Shown here: positions 18,125 to 26,944 of the stretch, piece after piece
How the letters are laid out: each line of letters begins with the position of its first letter
Position numbering within the stretch: the stretch's first letter is position 1
NCBI GenBank assembly: GCA_022790755.1
Contig: JAAVXR010000014.1
Location: forward strand, 1 to 64,000
Direction of reading: 5' to 3'
Length of the DNA stretch: 64,000 nucleotides
Source of the DNA: Hespellia sp.
GTDB lineage: Bacteria > Bacillota > Clostridia > Lachnospirales > Lachnospiraceae
Notes under the pieces: generated by a model
Databases searched by the model: none
What the model saw: only the letters and a program-made list of their open reading frames with translations
Told to the model about the DNA's origin: nothing
Position numbers and translations under genes: made by a program

Positions 18125-20692
18125 TCAACCTTCGGCAGGAGGCGCGTCACCGCCGCCATCGGCAGGAGGTGCGTCACCACCGCCATCAGGAGGGGTGTCA
18201 CCACCATCTTCAGGAGGAGTATCACCGCCACCTTCTGAGGGAGGAGGAACGTCGCCACCTTCAGGAGGAGTATCACCATTATTTTCACCATTCTCGCCGT
18301 TCTCGCCATTTTCTTCTGTTTCTTCTTCTGGATCAGGCTCTACATAATGTCCATAACAGCTCTGTGAGGGCGCGGTACCTGGAGCAAAATATTCTGTCAG
18401 ACCAGGACAACTTCCGGTAGCCAACATTCCAGATTCGGTACAGATGGTTTTTTGCTCAATTTCAGGTGGCATCACGAAGTCCCTGTATTCTAGATTGGCG
18501 TGAATCCGTGTCATAATACTTCGCCACAAATCTAAGTGCCAAGAAGTATTGCTCAGTGGTTTATTTGCATCATAACCGCCCCATACAGAACAGGTATAAT
18601 AAGGGGTAAATGCAGAAAACCAGATATCCACACTACCATTTGAACTGTCTGTACTAGTACCGGTCTTTCCGGATACAGGCATGTTACCAAGCCGTGCGCG
18701 TGTACCAGTTCCCTGTGTGACAACGTCGATCATCGCGTTTGTCAGGAGAGCAGCGGTGGAAGATTGCATCACTTGTTCTGTATCTGGCGTATTTTCCAGA
18801 AGAACATTTCCGTCATGATCCAAAATTTCGGTATACAAAATTGGCTTTGTGTAGACGCCATTATTTGCAATTGCTGCATATGCGGCCGTCATTTCCAGAT
18901 TATAAACTCCGCGGGTGATACCACCTAAAGCGGTCGGAAGCTGAATATCGGAATATCCGGGGAAATTTGGATCGTTGCCGTCCACCAAAGTAGAGAAGTG
19001 GAGGCGTCTCAGGTAATCATAACCAATTTGTGGACCGATATCAGATAATACTTTGACAGTTACCACGTTGGCTGACTGTTCGATTGCTCTGCGAACTGTG
19101 AAATTGCCTTTGTAGGAATTGGCACCCCACCAGTTGCGGACCGGTGTGCCGTCTTCATAATTAAATGGAGAATCTTCCGTAGCAGTTGCCAGGGTATAGC
19201 CACAGGCATCCAGAGCGGGCAAGTAAGTAGAGAGCACCTTAAAACAGGAACCGGGCTGTCTTGGCGAATCGGTTGCCCGATTCAAGGACAAGCTGGACTT
19301 CTTGTCTCCGCGTCCGCCTACAATTGCTTTCACCTGCCCCGTATACTGATCCATTATGACAACGGAAGTTTGAGGTTGCGGATTAATGGAAAGTCGTTCA
19401 TCATAAGTATCGTTTTCTGTGACATTCAGAGTAGTCTTATATTCATTTACTGCCTGTTGGGCTTCTTCCGGAGAAGAAAAGATAAGCGGATATTTACCAC
19501 CACGGGTATCTGAAAGAAATTTTCGGAGCATTTCTGTACTATAGTTCTCCACTGTGCCGTCTGCTCTTGTGACAGTTGCAACGAATTCTACTCCATACTC
19601 AATCAGCCAGGGGTAATTTTCGTTATTGGCGACTTCTTCATCGCAGATCTGTTGGATTCCGAGATCCTGAGTCGCTTTGATTGTCAAACCGCCGCTATAC
19701 AATGCATTATAAGCCTGTGTATAAGTATACCCTTTTTTGTTTTGCAGATCTTCTATCACTTGTTCGGTGAGAGCATCAATAAAATAAGTGTATGGTTTTT
19801 CTTCTGTGACGGCGGCGTTTGTCGTCTGGATTCGAGAGTAGACATCATCGGCAATGGCTTCATCATAGGCTTCTTTTGTAATGAAACCCTGATCCAACAT
19901 GTTCTTTAACACTTTATCGCGGCGCTTTTTGTTGCTTTCCGGGTTGGTGATTGGATTATGGTTGGACGGACTCTGTGTAATACCGGCAATTGCGGCGCAC
20001 TCTGAGAGATTGAGCTCAGATACATCCTTGTTAAAATACCGCAAGGCAGCGGATTGTACACCCAAACAGTTCTGGCCAAGGTTGATAGTATTCATATAGG
20101 CTTCCAGAACTTCGTCCTTACTCATCTGTTTTTCAATCTCTACGGCAAGAAATTGTTCCTGCAGCTTTCGTTCTAATCTGTCATAAAAGGTTTTTTCCTC
20201 GGTAAAGTTTGGGAATACATTGTTCTTGATTAATTGCTGAGTCAATGTACTGGCACCTTCGCTAAAATTACCGGATGTGATGCCTACAACGCCAGCACGG
20301 AGGATTCCCTGAAGGTCGATTCCGTTATGTTCATAGAAACGCTCGTCCTCAATTGCGATAAATGCATGGGCAAGGTTGTCCGGAATCGTGTCAATTTTTT
20401 TGTAAATTCGGTTGGCTCCCGAGGAGACAAATCGTTCCAGTTCTGTTCCATCCTGGGCGTATACAAATGTCGTGTAGCCGGAAGGGCGGACGTCCTCTGG
20501 GGTAACGGTAGGCGTATCATCTATAATTCTTTTCACAAACAGACCTACGCCTGCGGCGCCCAGGATCATCACCAACAACATGCATATGAGCAATGCTTTA
20601 AAAAAACGGACGCCGATTCGTTTCTTTTTCATATTTTTATTTGAAGATATCTTCTTTTGCTTATTCGAAGCTTTTTTCTTTCCATAATTCAT
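18125..20692 (-). CDS. Class A penicillin-binding protein (PBP1A type)
   Basis: A bifunctional peptidoglycan synthase of 855 residues. A basic cytoplasmic N-terminus (KKKASNKQKK) and one membrane anchor (FFKALLICMLLVMILGAAGV) precede the glycosyltransferase domain, with EDERFYEHNGID near residue 115 holding the catalytic Glu. The transpeptidase domain has SCFK (SxxK) near 482, SANVV (SxN) and SGKTGTST (KTG) near 674. The last ~70 residues are an acidic/Pro/Gly low-complexity tail built from GDTPP/GGDAPP units, outside the catalytic fold, presumably exposed at the wall. The start follows AAAGGAGG. The gene is monocistronic, with a terminator at its end. Confidence 0.95.
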   Translation of the reverse strand: MNYGKKKASNKQKKISSNKNMKKKRIGVRFFKALLICMLLVMILGAAGVGLFVKRIIDDTPTVTPEDVRPSGYTTFVYAQDGTELERFVSSGANRIYKKIDTIPDNLAHAFIAIEDERFYEHNGIDLQGILRAGVVGITSGNFSEGASTLTQQLIKNNVFPNFTEEKTFYDRLERKLQEQFLAVEIEKQMSKDEVLEAYMNTINLGQNCLGVQSAALRYFNKDVSELNLSECAAIAGITQSPSNHNPITNPESNKKRRDKVLKNMLDQGFITKEAYDEAIADDVYSRIQTTNAAVTEEKPYTYFIDALTEQVIEDLQNKKGYTYTQAYNALYSGGLTIKATQDLGIQQICDEEVANNENYPWLIEYGVEFVATVTRADGTVENYSTEMLRKFLSDTRGGKYPLIFSSPEEAQQAVNEYKTTLNVTENDTYDERLSINPQPQTSVVIMDQYTGQVKAIVGGRGDKKSSLSLNRATDSPRQPGSCFKVLSTYLPALDACGYTLATATEDSPFNYEDGTPVRNWWGANSYKGNFTVRRAIEQSANVVTVKVLSDIGPQIGYDYLRRLHFSTLVDGNDPNFPGYSDIQLPTALGGITRGVYNLEMTAAYAAIANNGVYTKPILYTEILDHDGNVLLENTPDTEQVMQSSTAALLTNAMIDVVTQGTGTRARLGNMPVSGKTGTSTDSSNGSVDIWFSAFTPYYTCSVWGGYDANKPLSNTSWHLDLWRSIMTRIHANLEYRDFVMPPEIEQKTICTESGMLATGSCPGLTEYFAPGTAPSQSCYGHYVEPDPEEETEENGENGENGENNGDTPPEGGDVPPPSEGGGDTPPEDGGDTPPDGGGDAPPADGGGDAPPAEG

Positions 20693-20721
20693 GAATAATA
20701 TCCTCCTTTATTCATTTTCCC

Positions 20722-20727
20722 ATTATA
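20722..20727 (-). promoter_or_regulatory. Extended -10 promoter for the penicillin-binding protein
   Basis: On the minus strand TTTGCTATAAT gives a TG-extended -10 about 30 bp before the start codon. No good -35 is seen at 17 bp, which fits an extended -10 promoter. Confidence 0.5.
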
Positions 20728-20798
20728 GCAAATTTGCATGTTTAAATAAAGAAAAAAATGAAAAGTTCATATTTCTACAAAAATTCTTAAGAAATCTA

Positions 20799-20828
20799 TT
20801 GTTGGGACCGTTTGATTCCTGTTATACT
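20799..20828 (+). promoter_or_regulatory. Promoter for the YigZ-family gene
   Basis: TTGTTG (20799-20804), 18-bp spacer, TATACT (20823-20828). The leader of roughly 95 nt contains a small hairpin (ATTCAA 20865-20870 with TTGAAT 20877-20882). Confidence 0.5.
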
Positions 20829-20928
20829 TTTGCGTGTAGATAATATTGTCTGACGCACGGTACTATTCAACAATAATTGAATAAAACAGTGCGCCGGGAG
20901 ATAGACAGTTTAGATGGAGTGAGACGAA

Positions 20929-21582
20929 ATGGAGAATCAGTATCGAACAGTTTATGTGGGTGGTATGGCTGAAATTGTAGAGAAGAAATCTCGTTTTATT
21001 GCGGAAATATTTCCAGTATTTTCGGAGGAAGAGGTTTTGCAGACTTTGGAAAAGACGAGGAAACAATATTGGGATGCCAGGCATCATTGTTGGGCATATG
21101 TACTTGGCGGACAACCGGAGGTGACACGTTGCAGCGATGATGGGGAACCGAGTCAGACAGCGGGCAAACCGATACTCGATGTAATTATGGGCCAGGAACT
21201 TCGTAATGTGCTAGTGATTGTCACGCGGTACTTTGGCGGAACACTTCTTGGTACGGGAGGGTTGGTTCGTGCGTATTCCAAAGCAGCACAGGAAGGCCTC
21301 GCCCACAGTAAGATTATTACCAAAATTTTTGGATTTAAACTGAAAATAAATATAGATTATGCGGGATTGGGAAAGATACAGTATATTCTGGGGCAGCGAG
21401 GGCTCCATTTGTTGGATACGATCTATACGGATATGGTTGAATTGATTGCCCTCGTTCCGATGGAAGAAAAAACACGAATAGAAGCAGAACTGTTAGAAGG
21501 CACGAATGGACAGGCAGTTTTTGAGGAGGGCGAAACGTGTTGGTTTGCGTGGATGGATGGCGAGATTATTATTGATGGATAA
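20929..21582 (+). CDS. YigZ/IMPACT family protein
   Basis: A 217-residue member of the conserved YigZ (UPF0029) family, related to the eukaryotic IMPACT protein. Family segments are clear: EIVEKKSRFIAEIFPV, then DARHHCWAYVLGG, CSDDGEPSQTAGKPIL and RYFGGTLLGTGGLVRAYSKA. The N-terminal two-thirds form the UPF0029 domain and the last ~70 residues the ferredoxin-like C-terminal domain. The exact function in bacteria is not settled; links to translation control are known for the eukaryotic relative. It stands alone between two minus-strand genes and has its own promoter and terminator. Confidence 0.9.
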   Translation: MENQYRTVYVGGMAEIVEKKSRFIAEIFPVFSEEEVLQTLEKTRKQYWDARHHCWAYVLGGQPEVTRCSDDGEPSQTAGKPILDVIMGQELRNVLVIVTRYFGGTLLGTGGLVRAYSKAAQEGLAHSKIITKIFGFKLKINIDYAGLGKIQYILGQRGLHLLDTIYTDMVELIALVPMEEKTRIEAELLEGTNGQAVFEEGETCWFAWMDGEIIIDG

Positions 21583-21585
21583 AGA

Positions 21586-21630
21586 GGTCTCCAGGATACG
21601 GAGTTCCTGGAGACCGAGTAGATGTTTTTT
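21586..21630 (+). terminator. Strong hairpin terminator after the YigZ-family gene
   Basis: GGTCTCCAGGA (21586-21596) pairs perfectly with TCCTGGAGACC (21605-21615). A T-run starts only nine bases later (21625-21630), so it may be a terminator of the looser kind. On the minus strand it lies past the end of the hibernation-factor gene. Confidence 0.65.
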
Positions 21631-21646
21631 ATTATTTATGATGTGT

Positions 21647-22186
21647 TTATGAAAATTCTGGTTCTATTAAACCATAGGAACCATCTTTTCGTTTATAAAC
21701 TACATTCACCTGATCAGTTTCCGCGTTGTAGAACACGAAGAAAGCATGTCCAAGAAGTTCCATTTGTATACATGCGTCTTCTGCAAACATTGGTTTGATA
21801 CCAAAACGTTTGGTGCGGACAATCTTAATCTCATCATCTGTCCCTTCTTCGTTCGAGTCGATGAATTCCTGCTGAAAGTCATTGCCGCTGGAACTCTGGC
21901 TTTTGGAAATCAATTTGTTTTTGTATCTGCGGAGCTGTCGTTCAATGACTTCTTCCACAAGATCAATGGAAACATACATGTCATTGCTTACCTGCTCGGA
22001 ACGGATAATGCTTCCCTTCACAGGAATGGTGACCTCGATCTTTTGTCTCTCTTTTTCTACACTGAGTGTTACGATGATTTCTGTTTCAGGAGTAAAGTAC
22101 CGCTCGAGCTTGCCTAATTTTGACTCGATTGTGTTCTTCAAACTTGGTGTTACGTCGATGTTCTTACCGCTGATAATAAAATTCAT
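21647..22186 (-). CDS. hpf: Long-form ribosome hibernation promoting factor
   Basis: Dimerises 70S ribosomes into inactive 100S particles in stationary phase. The 179-residue length and the separate C-terminal domain (RTKRFGIKPMFAEDACIQME, HAFFVFYNAETDQVNVVYKRKDGSYG) identify the long form found in Firmicutes. The N-terminal S30AE domain begins MNFIISGKNIDVTPSLKNTI. A charged linker of about 30 residues joins the two. The start follows AAAGGAG, whose first bases are the 3' end of repeat copy 2, so the element forms the whole proximal leader of this gene. Confidence 0.95.
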   Translation of the reverse strand: MNFIISGKNIDVTPSLKNTIESKLGKLERYFTPETEIIVTLSVEKERQKIEVTIPVKGSIIRSEQVSNDMYVSIDLVEEVIERQLRRYKNKLISKSQSSSGNDFQQEFIDSNEEGTDDEIKIVRTKRFGIKPMFAEDACIQMELLGHAFFVFYNAETDQVNVVYKRKDGSYGLIEPEFS

Positions 22187-22197
22187 ATGCCCAACTC

Positions 22198-22311
22198 CTT
22201 TACTATGAAAATCCGCCGCCGAATAGGCGGCATAAAATCAGGGATGCCAAGTGCGCCCTCAAAACTTTCCTGTTTGATGGATGCGCTCGATTGTGGACGC
22301 ATGCAGGTTTA
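22198..22311 (-). repeat. Dispersed structured repeat, copy 2 of 3
   Basis: Reverse-strand copy of the ~112-bp element. It keeps TAAACCTGCATGCG at its 5' end (22311 downward), the GCGTCC/GGGCGC pairing (one G-T wobble compared with copy 1), the GCCGCC/GGCGGC hairpin with loop TATTC, and the alternative GGCAT/ATGCC pairing. It lies between the PsiE-like gene (46 nt after its stop) and hpf, and its end GTAAAG overlaps the hpf ribosome-binding site. It could act as a 3' element of the first gene or a 5' leader of hpf. Confidence 0.85.
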
Positions 22312-22357
22312 CTTCATACTTGGTACCTGTGTACAAGTATTATAGCACAGATGGAAA

Positions 22358-22969
22358 TTATTGTATAGAACGAATCACCTCGATTCGGGTAATTTTTCCA
22401 TCTGTAATTTTGGCAACGCGCAGCCCAAAGTCCTTGTAATATGTACAGGCACCCACACCCACTTCCTGATTGTCTTCATTTAATTTGCGGAGCATAAGTT
22501 GACCAAGAGTTTCATCATCTTCATAGGGAATATGAACATGAAGAAGACGATTCACATGTTTTGTTTTTTGTGTGGCGCGGAAAATGACTTTTTCTGATTG
22601 ATCAAAAGTAACGAATAAGAACTTTCGAGTCGCAAATAAAAATGCGATTGCGATGACACCGATCAGACTATTGATGGAATTAGAGTGATCAATGATGATC
22701 TGTCGAGCAATTGCAAAAAGTAGTACTTCGAATGCCGTAGACTGCGTATGCAGATAAAGCATACGAATCATCTCGACTCCTATGATCAAATTAAAGCAGT
22801 TTGTCAGTAAATCTTCATAATTTGGATAAGTATTTAGATCAGGAAGATTGCGAAAATCAACAATTAGCTGAACGATCATGATGCTGATTCCGGCCGCCAA
22901 TATCAATGCGATGACAAGTTCCAGAGCGGTGGTGATGTCTTTTAGAAATAGATTGAAGTATTTTTTCAT
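22358..22969 (-). CDS. PsiE-like membrane protein with a C-terminal soluble domain
   Basis: A 203-residue protein. The first ~125 residues contain about four hydrophobic segments (ALELVIALILAAGISIMIVQL, LTNCFNLIIGVEMIRMLYL, VLLFAIARQIII, LIGVIAIAFLFATRKFLF) with the charge pattern of the PsiE (phosphate-starvation-inducible E) family. Function is unknown for that family. The last ~65 residues are soluble (ETLGQLMLRKLNEDNQEVG ... LRVAKITDGKITRIEVIR) and resemble a small TrkA-C/transporter-associated domain, though this is a weak match by eye. It starts after AAGGAG and follows typA on the same strand, 44 nt apart. Confidence 0.6.
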   Translation of the reverse strand: MKKYFNLFLKDITTALELVIALILAAGISIMIVQLIVDFRNLPDLNTYPNYEDLLTNCFNLIIGVEMIRMLYLHTQSTAFEVLLFAIARQIIIDHSNSINSLIGVIAIAFLFATRKFLFVTFDQSEKVIFRATQKTKHVNRLLHVHIPYEDDETLGQLMLRKLNEDNQEVGVGACTYYKDFGLRVAKITDGKITRIEVIRSIQ

Positions 22970-23013
22970 TTGTTGTTCTCCTTCGCATTTTAATATTGGT
23001 GGGGAATTCTGAT

Positions 23014-24843
23014 TTAATTGTTTAATGCGGTACGTTTTCGTATCCGGGCATCTAATATTTTCTTGCGGATTCGCAGATTATTCGGAGTGACCTCCAAAAG
23101 TTCATCTGTATCAATAAAATCCAGCGCTTCCTCCAAGCTTAGGATGCGCGGCGGGGTAAGCCGCAGTGCTTCGTCCGCATTGGAAGAACGGGTATTCGTC
23201 AAATGCTTGGTCTTACATACATTTAATTCGATATCATCCGTCTTATTATTCTGTCCAATCACCATGCCGGCATATACCTTCTCGCCGGGGCCTATAAACA
23301 GTGTACCACGTTCCTGGGCATTGAACAATCCATAAGTTACAGATTCTCCGGCCTCAAACGCGATCAGTGATCCTTGTTTGCGATATTGGATGTCTCCTTT
23401 ATAAGGAGTGTATCCGTTGAAACTGGTATTGAGGATTCCATTGCCCCTGGTATCCGTCAAAAATTCTCCGCGATATCCAATCAGTCCCCTGGACGGGATC
23501 AGGAATTCCAGACGGGTGTAACCGCCGTTTGAGGTACTCATATTCTGAAGTTCCCCTTTTCGCTGGCTTAGTTTTTCGATCACAACCCCGGTAAATTCTT
23601 CCGGTACATCGACGTAGGCCAATTCTACGGGTTCCAGACGCTGTCCTTTTTCATTCTTTTTATACAAGACTTCTGCCTTGCTGACAGCAAATTCATAACC
23701 TTCCCGGCGCATGTTTTCAATCAGAACAGAAAGATGGAGTTCTCCACGACCCGATACTTTGAAACAATCGGCATTTTCAGTTTCTTCCACACGCAAGCTG
23801 ACATCAGTATTCAATTCCCGGAACAGACGATCGCGAATGTGGCGGGATGTGACATATTTGCCATCCTTTCCGGCAAAAGGACTATCGTTGACCAGAAATT
23901 GCATGGCAATTGTCGGTTCCGAAATCTTTTGAAATGGAATAGCAATTGGGTGTTCTGGAGAGCATAAAGTATCTCCAATTGAAATATCGGAGATTCCGGA
24001 AATTGCGACGATAGAACCAATCTCTGCCCTCTGTACTTCTATTTTTTTTAGACCGTCGAATTCATAAAGTTTGCTGATCTTTACTTTTTCTTGTTTATCA
24101 GGATTGTGGTGATTGATTAACATCATCTCCTGATTCACAGAAATTGACCCGTTATCTACTTTACCGACACCGATTCTGCCGACGTATTCATTATAATCTA
24201 TGGTGCTAATCAGCACTTGCGTAGATGCGTCCGGATCTCCTTCTGGAGCTGGAATGTAATCAATAATCGTCTCAAACAATGGCTCCATATTTTTTTCATC
24301 ATCGGTGAGATCTAATACGGCGACGCCGTCTTTTGCGGAAGCATAGACAAAGGGGCAGTCCAACTGTTCATCGGTTGCATCTAGATCCATGAATAATTCG
24401 AGGACCTCATCAATCACAGCGTCTGGTCTTGCTTCCGGTCGGTCAATTTTATTGATACAGACGATGACGGGGAGACCAAGTTCCAGAGCTTTGCGCAATA
24501 CAAACTTTGTCTGAGGCATGGCGCCTTCAAAAGCATCGACGACTAGAACGACACCGTTTACCATTTTCAGAACACGCTCCACTTCTCCTCCGAAATCAGC
24601 GTGTCCGGGGGTGTCAATGATGTTGATTTTAATTCCTTTGTAAAATACGGCGGTATTTTTGGAAAGAATCGTGATTCCGCGTTCCCTTTCAATGTCATTG
24701 GAATCCATGACACGTTCCTGTACTTCCTGATTTGCGCGGAATACGCCGCTTTGTTTCAGAAGCTCATCGACCAGAGTTGTTTTGCCATGATCAACATGGG
24801 CTATGATTGCAATATTTCTGACATCTTGTCTTTTTGTTTTCAT
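23014..24843 (-). CDS. typA: GTPase TypA/BipA
   Basis: A translational GTPase of the elongation-factor family that binds ribosomes and aids 50S assembly and stress adaptation. The G domain shows [19 protein letters not shown] (G1), RERGITI (G2), [12 protein letters not shown] (G3) and NKIDRPEAR (G4). The C-terminal TypA-specific region includes [21 protein letters not shown] and the ending [19 protein letters not shown]. At 609 residues it is standard. Its promoter is upstream on the minus strand, and the PsiE-like gene follows, perhaps in the same transcript. Confidence 0.97.
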   Translation of the reverse strand: MKTKRQDVRNIAIIAHVDHGKTTLVDELLKQSGVFRANQEVQERVMDSNDIERERGITILSKNTAVFYKGIKINIIDTPGHADFGGEVERVLKMVNGVVLVVDAFEGAMPQTKFVLRKALELGLPVIVCINKIDRPEARPDAVIDEVLELFMDLDATDEQLDCPFVYASAKDGVAVLDLTDDEKNMEPLFETIIDYIPAPEGDPDASTQVLISTIDYNEYVGRIGVGKVDNGSISVNQEMMLINHHNPDKQEKVKISKLYEFDGLKKIEVQRAEIGSIVAISGISDISIGDTLCSPEHPIAIPFQKISEPTIAMQFLVNDSPFAGKDGKYVTSRHIRDRLFRELNTDVSLRVEETENADCFKVSGRGELHLSVLIENMRREGYEFAVSKAEVLYKKNEKGQRLEPVELAYVDVPEEFTGVVIEKLSQRKGELQNMSTSNGGYTRLEFLIPSRGLIGYRGEFLTDTRGNGILNTSFNGYTPYKGDIQYRKQGSLIAFEAGESVTYGLFNAQERGTLFIGPGEKVYAGMVIGQNNKTDDIELNVCKTKHLTNTRSSNADEALRLTPPRILSLEEALDFIDTDELLEVTPNNLRIRKKILDARIRKRTALNN

Positions 24844-24932
24844 AAACTTATCAATCCTTTTTTATTTTTGTGAAGGCAGAAGCGTCCGCCAAAAATTTTA
24901 ATTTCACACAGGTACATGCCAGTGCGTTTCTT

Positions 24933-24960
24933 ATTTTATCATAAAAAAATTATTTTACAA
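24933..24960 (-). promoter_or_regulatory. Promoter for typA
   Basis: On the minus strand TTGTAA (24955-24960), 16-bp spacer, TAAAAT (24933-24938). The start would be about 80 bp before the typA ATG. Confidence 0.5.
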
Positions 24961-25125
24961 GAGGGTCTGAAAGCATCCTTTTTTCGATATTTTTTGATGG
25001 ATTTCTTGAAAGGCAAAAATTTTGACGAAAACATTTTCCAGAAAACGGTTCTAATTGCAGACAAGGATTCATAGACTTAGTAGTGACTCAAAAATACCGC
25101 AAAGAGGAAGGGAGAATTACGCGTT

Positions 25126-25767
25126 ATGTCAGATAAGGTTATTGAAAACAACCAAGTAACTATTATGGGAGAAGTAGTGTCCGAATTTCAGTTTAGCCAT
25201 GAAGTGTTTGGAGAAGGATTTTACATGCTGGAGGTATTGGTAAGGCGATTGAGTAATTCGGAAGACAGAATTCCGTTGATGGTATCAGAGCGGTTGATTG
25301 ATGTAAATCAGGATTACCGCGGAGAGCACATCTATGTAACGGGACAGTTCCGGTCATATAACCGGCATGAGGAGCAGAAAAATCGACTGGTACTTTCCGT
25401 GTTTGTCAGAGAAATTGCATTTGTGGAAGAGGAAATGGATGCGTCCAAAACAAATCAGATTTTACTGGAAGGGTATATCTGTAAAGAGCCAGTATACAGA
25501 AAAACCCCACTGGGACGGGAGATTGCAGATTTACTTCTGGCTGTAAATCGTCCGTATGGAAAATCCGATTACATACCGTGTATCTGTTGGGGCAGAAATG
25601 CCAGATATACGTCAGGTTTTGGAGTGGGTCAGCATGTGCAATTGCTGGGAAGAATCCAGAGCAGAGATTATGTGAAGAAATTATCAGAGACGGAAACGGA
25701 GACGAGAACCGCGTATGAAGTTTCTGTCAGTAAATTAGAATGTATAGATGATGCGTTGCAAATTTAG
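25126..25767 (+). CDS. Two-OB-fold single-stranded DNA-binding-like protein
   Basis: A 213-residue protein that appears to contain two OB folds in tandem. The first starts NNQVTIMGEVVSEFQFSHEVFG; the second starts NQILLEGYICKEPVYRKTPLGREIADLLLAVNRPYGKSDYIPC and ends GRIQSRDYVKK. The second half matches SSB-type strands closely. Bacterial SSB normally has a single OB fold and an acidic tail ending DIPF, which is absent here (it ends IDDALQI). It is therefore an SSB-related accessory protein rather than the main replicative SSB. It stands alone ahead of dapA. Confidence 0.75.
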   Translation: MSDKVIENNQVTIMGEVVSEFQFSHEVFGEGFYMLEVLVRRLSNSEDRIPLMVSERLIDVNQDYRGEHIYVTGQFRSYNRHEEQKNRLVLSVFVREIAFVEEEMDASKTNQILLEGYICKEPVYRKTPLGREIADLLLAVNRPYGKSDYIPCICWGRNARYTSGFGVGQHVQLLGRIQSRDYVKKLSETETETRTAYEVSVSKLECIDDALQI

Positions 25768-25795
25768 GAAAAGCAACAGGAAAGGCCGGTCCCCA

Positions 25796-25824
25796 TTGAC
25801 ACCAAATCGTTTTAATGATAGAAT
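25796..25824 (+). promoter_or_regulatory. Sigma-A consensus promoter for dapA
   Basis: TTGACA (25796-25801), 17-bp spacer, TAGAAT (25819-25824). The predicted start near 25831 leaves a leader under 30 nt, so there is no room for a lysine riboswitch. Confidence 0.82.
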
Positions 25825-25857
25825 TTGAAACAGTAAAATAATGTCAGGAGGATGAAA

Positions 25858-26748
25858 ATGGCTGTTTTTGAAGGTGCTGGAGTGGCGATTATAACCCCAT
25901 TTCATGCAGACGGAAGTATTAATTATGATAAACTGAGTGAGCTGATTGATTATCATTGCGAAGGCGGTACGGATGCGATTATTATCTGTGGAACGACAGG
26001 TGAATCCTCCACACTGACGGAAGAAGAACACATGGATTGTATTAAATTTACGATTCAGCAGGCAAAGGGCAGGTTGCCTGTAATTGCCGGTACAGGTTCT
26101 AATTGTACACGTACAGCGATTTGCATGTCTAAAGAGGCGGCGGAGGCCGGGGCGGATGGGTTGCTTATTGTAACTCCATATTATAATAAGGCGACACAGC
26201 AGGGCTTGATTGCACACTATAAAGCGATTGCGGCGGAGGCGAAAGCTCCGATCATTCTTTACAGTGTGAGCAGCAGAACAGGTGTGAATATTGAAGCGTC
26301 GACAGTAGCCACGTTGGTGAAAGAAGTAGAGAATATTGTGGGAGTCAAAGAAGCTTCAGGGAACATCTCTCAGGTGGCAAAGATCATGCAGTTGACAGAC
26401 GGTAATGCGGAACTGTATTCAGGAAATGACGATCAGATTGTTCCGATTCTGTCTCTCGGTGGAAAAGGTGTGATTTCGGTATTGTCAAATGTGGCTCCGC
26501 GTGAGACGCACGATATTGTCGCAAAGTTCAAGGCCGGAGACGTGGCAGGAAGTTGTGCTCTGCAATTGAAGGCGCTTCCACTGGTTGCACAATTGTTCTG
26601 CGAAGTGAATCCAATTCCAGTAAAAAAGGCAGTGAATTTGATGGGAATGGATGTTGGCGGTTTGAGAATGCCACTCAGCGAGCTTACTCCGGAACATACG
26701 GAGAGTCTTGCACAGGCGATGCGAGAATTCGGGATAAAATTGGCGTGA
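25858..26748 (+). CDS. dapA: 4-hydroxy-tetrahydrodipicolinate synthase
   Basis: Condenses pyruvate and aspartate semialdehyde in the lysine/diaminopimelate pathway. The 296-residue TIM-barrel has the CGTTGESSTLTEEEH motif, the catalytic Tyr in TPYYNK and the Schiff-base Lys in IVGVKEASG. The start is ATG 25858, six bases after AGGAGG; the ATG at 25852 overlaps that site and cannot be used well. The next enzyme, dapB, follows after a spacer with a long hairpin. Confidence 0.97.
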   Translation: MAVFEGAGVAIITPFHADGSINYDKLSELIDYHCEGGTDAIIICGTTGESSTLTEEEHMDCIKFTIQQAKGRLPVIAGTGSNCTRTAICMSKEAAEAGADGLLIVTPYYNKATQQGLIAHYKAIAAEAKAPIILYSVSSRTGVNIEASTVATLVKEVENIVGVKEASGNISQVAKIMQLTDGNAELYSGNDDQIVPILSLGGKGVISVLSNVAPRETHDIVAKFKAGDVAGSCALQLKALPLVAQLFCEVNPIPVKKAVNLMGMDVGGLRMPLSELTPEHTESLAQAMREFGIKLA

Positions 26749-26806
26749 ACATAAGAGTTTGAATGTGAGGCTTGTTACATTCGGAAACGTTATATAGGAA
26801 TTGTGA

Positions 26807-26852
26807 AAAGGATATCATTTGTTGAGTTCGCCCAACATATATGATATCCTTT
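26807..26852 (+). promoter_or_regulatory. Long inverted repeat between dapA and dapB
   Basis: AAAGGATATCAT (26807-26818) pairs perfectly with ATGATATCCTTT (26841-26852). Inside it GTTG pairs with CAAC around the loop AGTTCGCC. There is no clean T-run after it. It may be a partial terminator, an attenuator or an RNase site that sets the dapA:dapB ratio. Confidence 0.6.
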
Positions 26853-26944
26853 CATTATGTCACTATGAAAGATTATATTTCTTTCCGGAAACAGGAAGTG
26901 ATTCTGTGTTTGCGGCGGAAATAAAAGCGGAAATGGAGGAAACT

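Noticed and set aside
25768-25857. Lysine riboswitch before dapA
   Set aside because: The consensus promoter leaves under 30 nt of leader.
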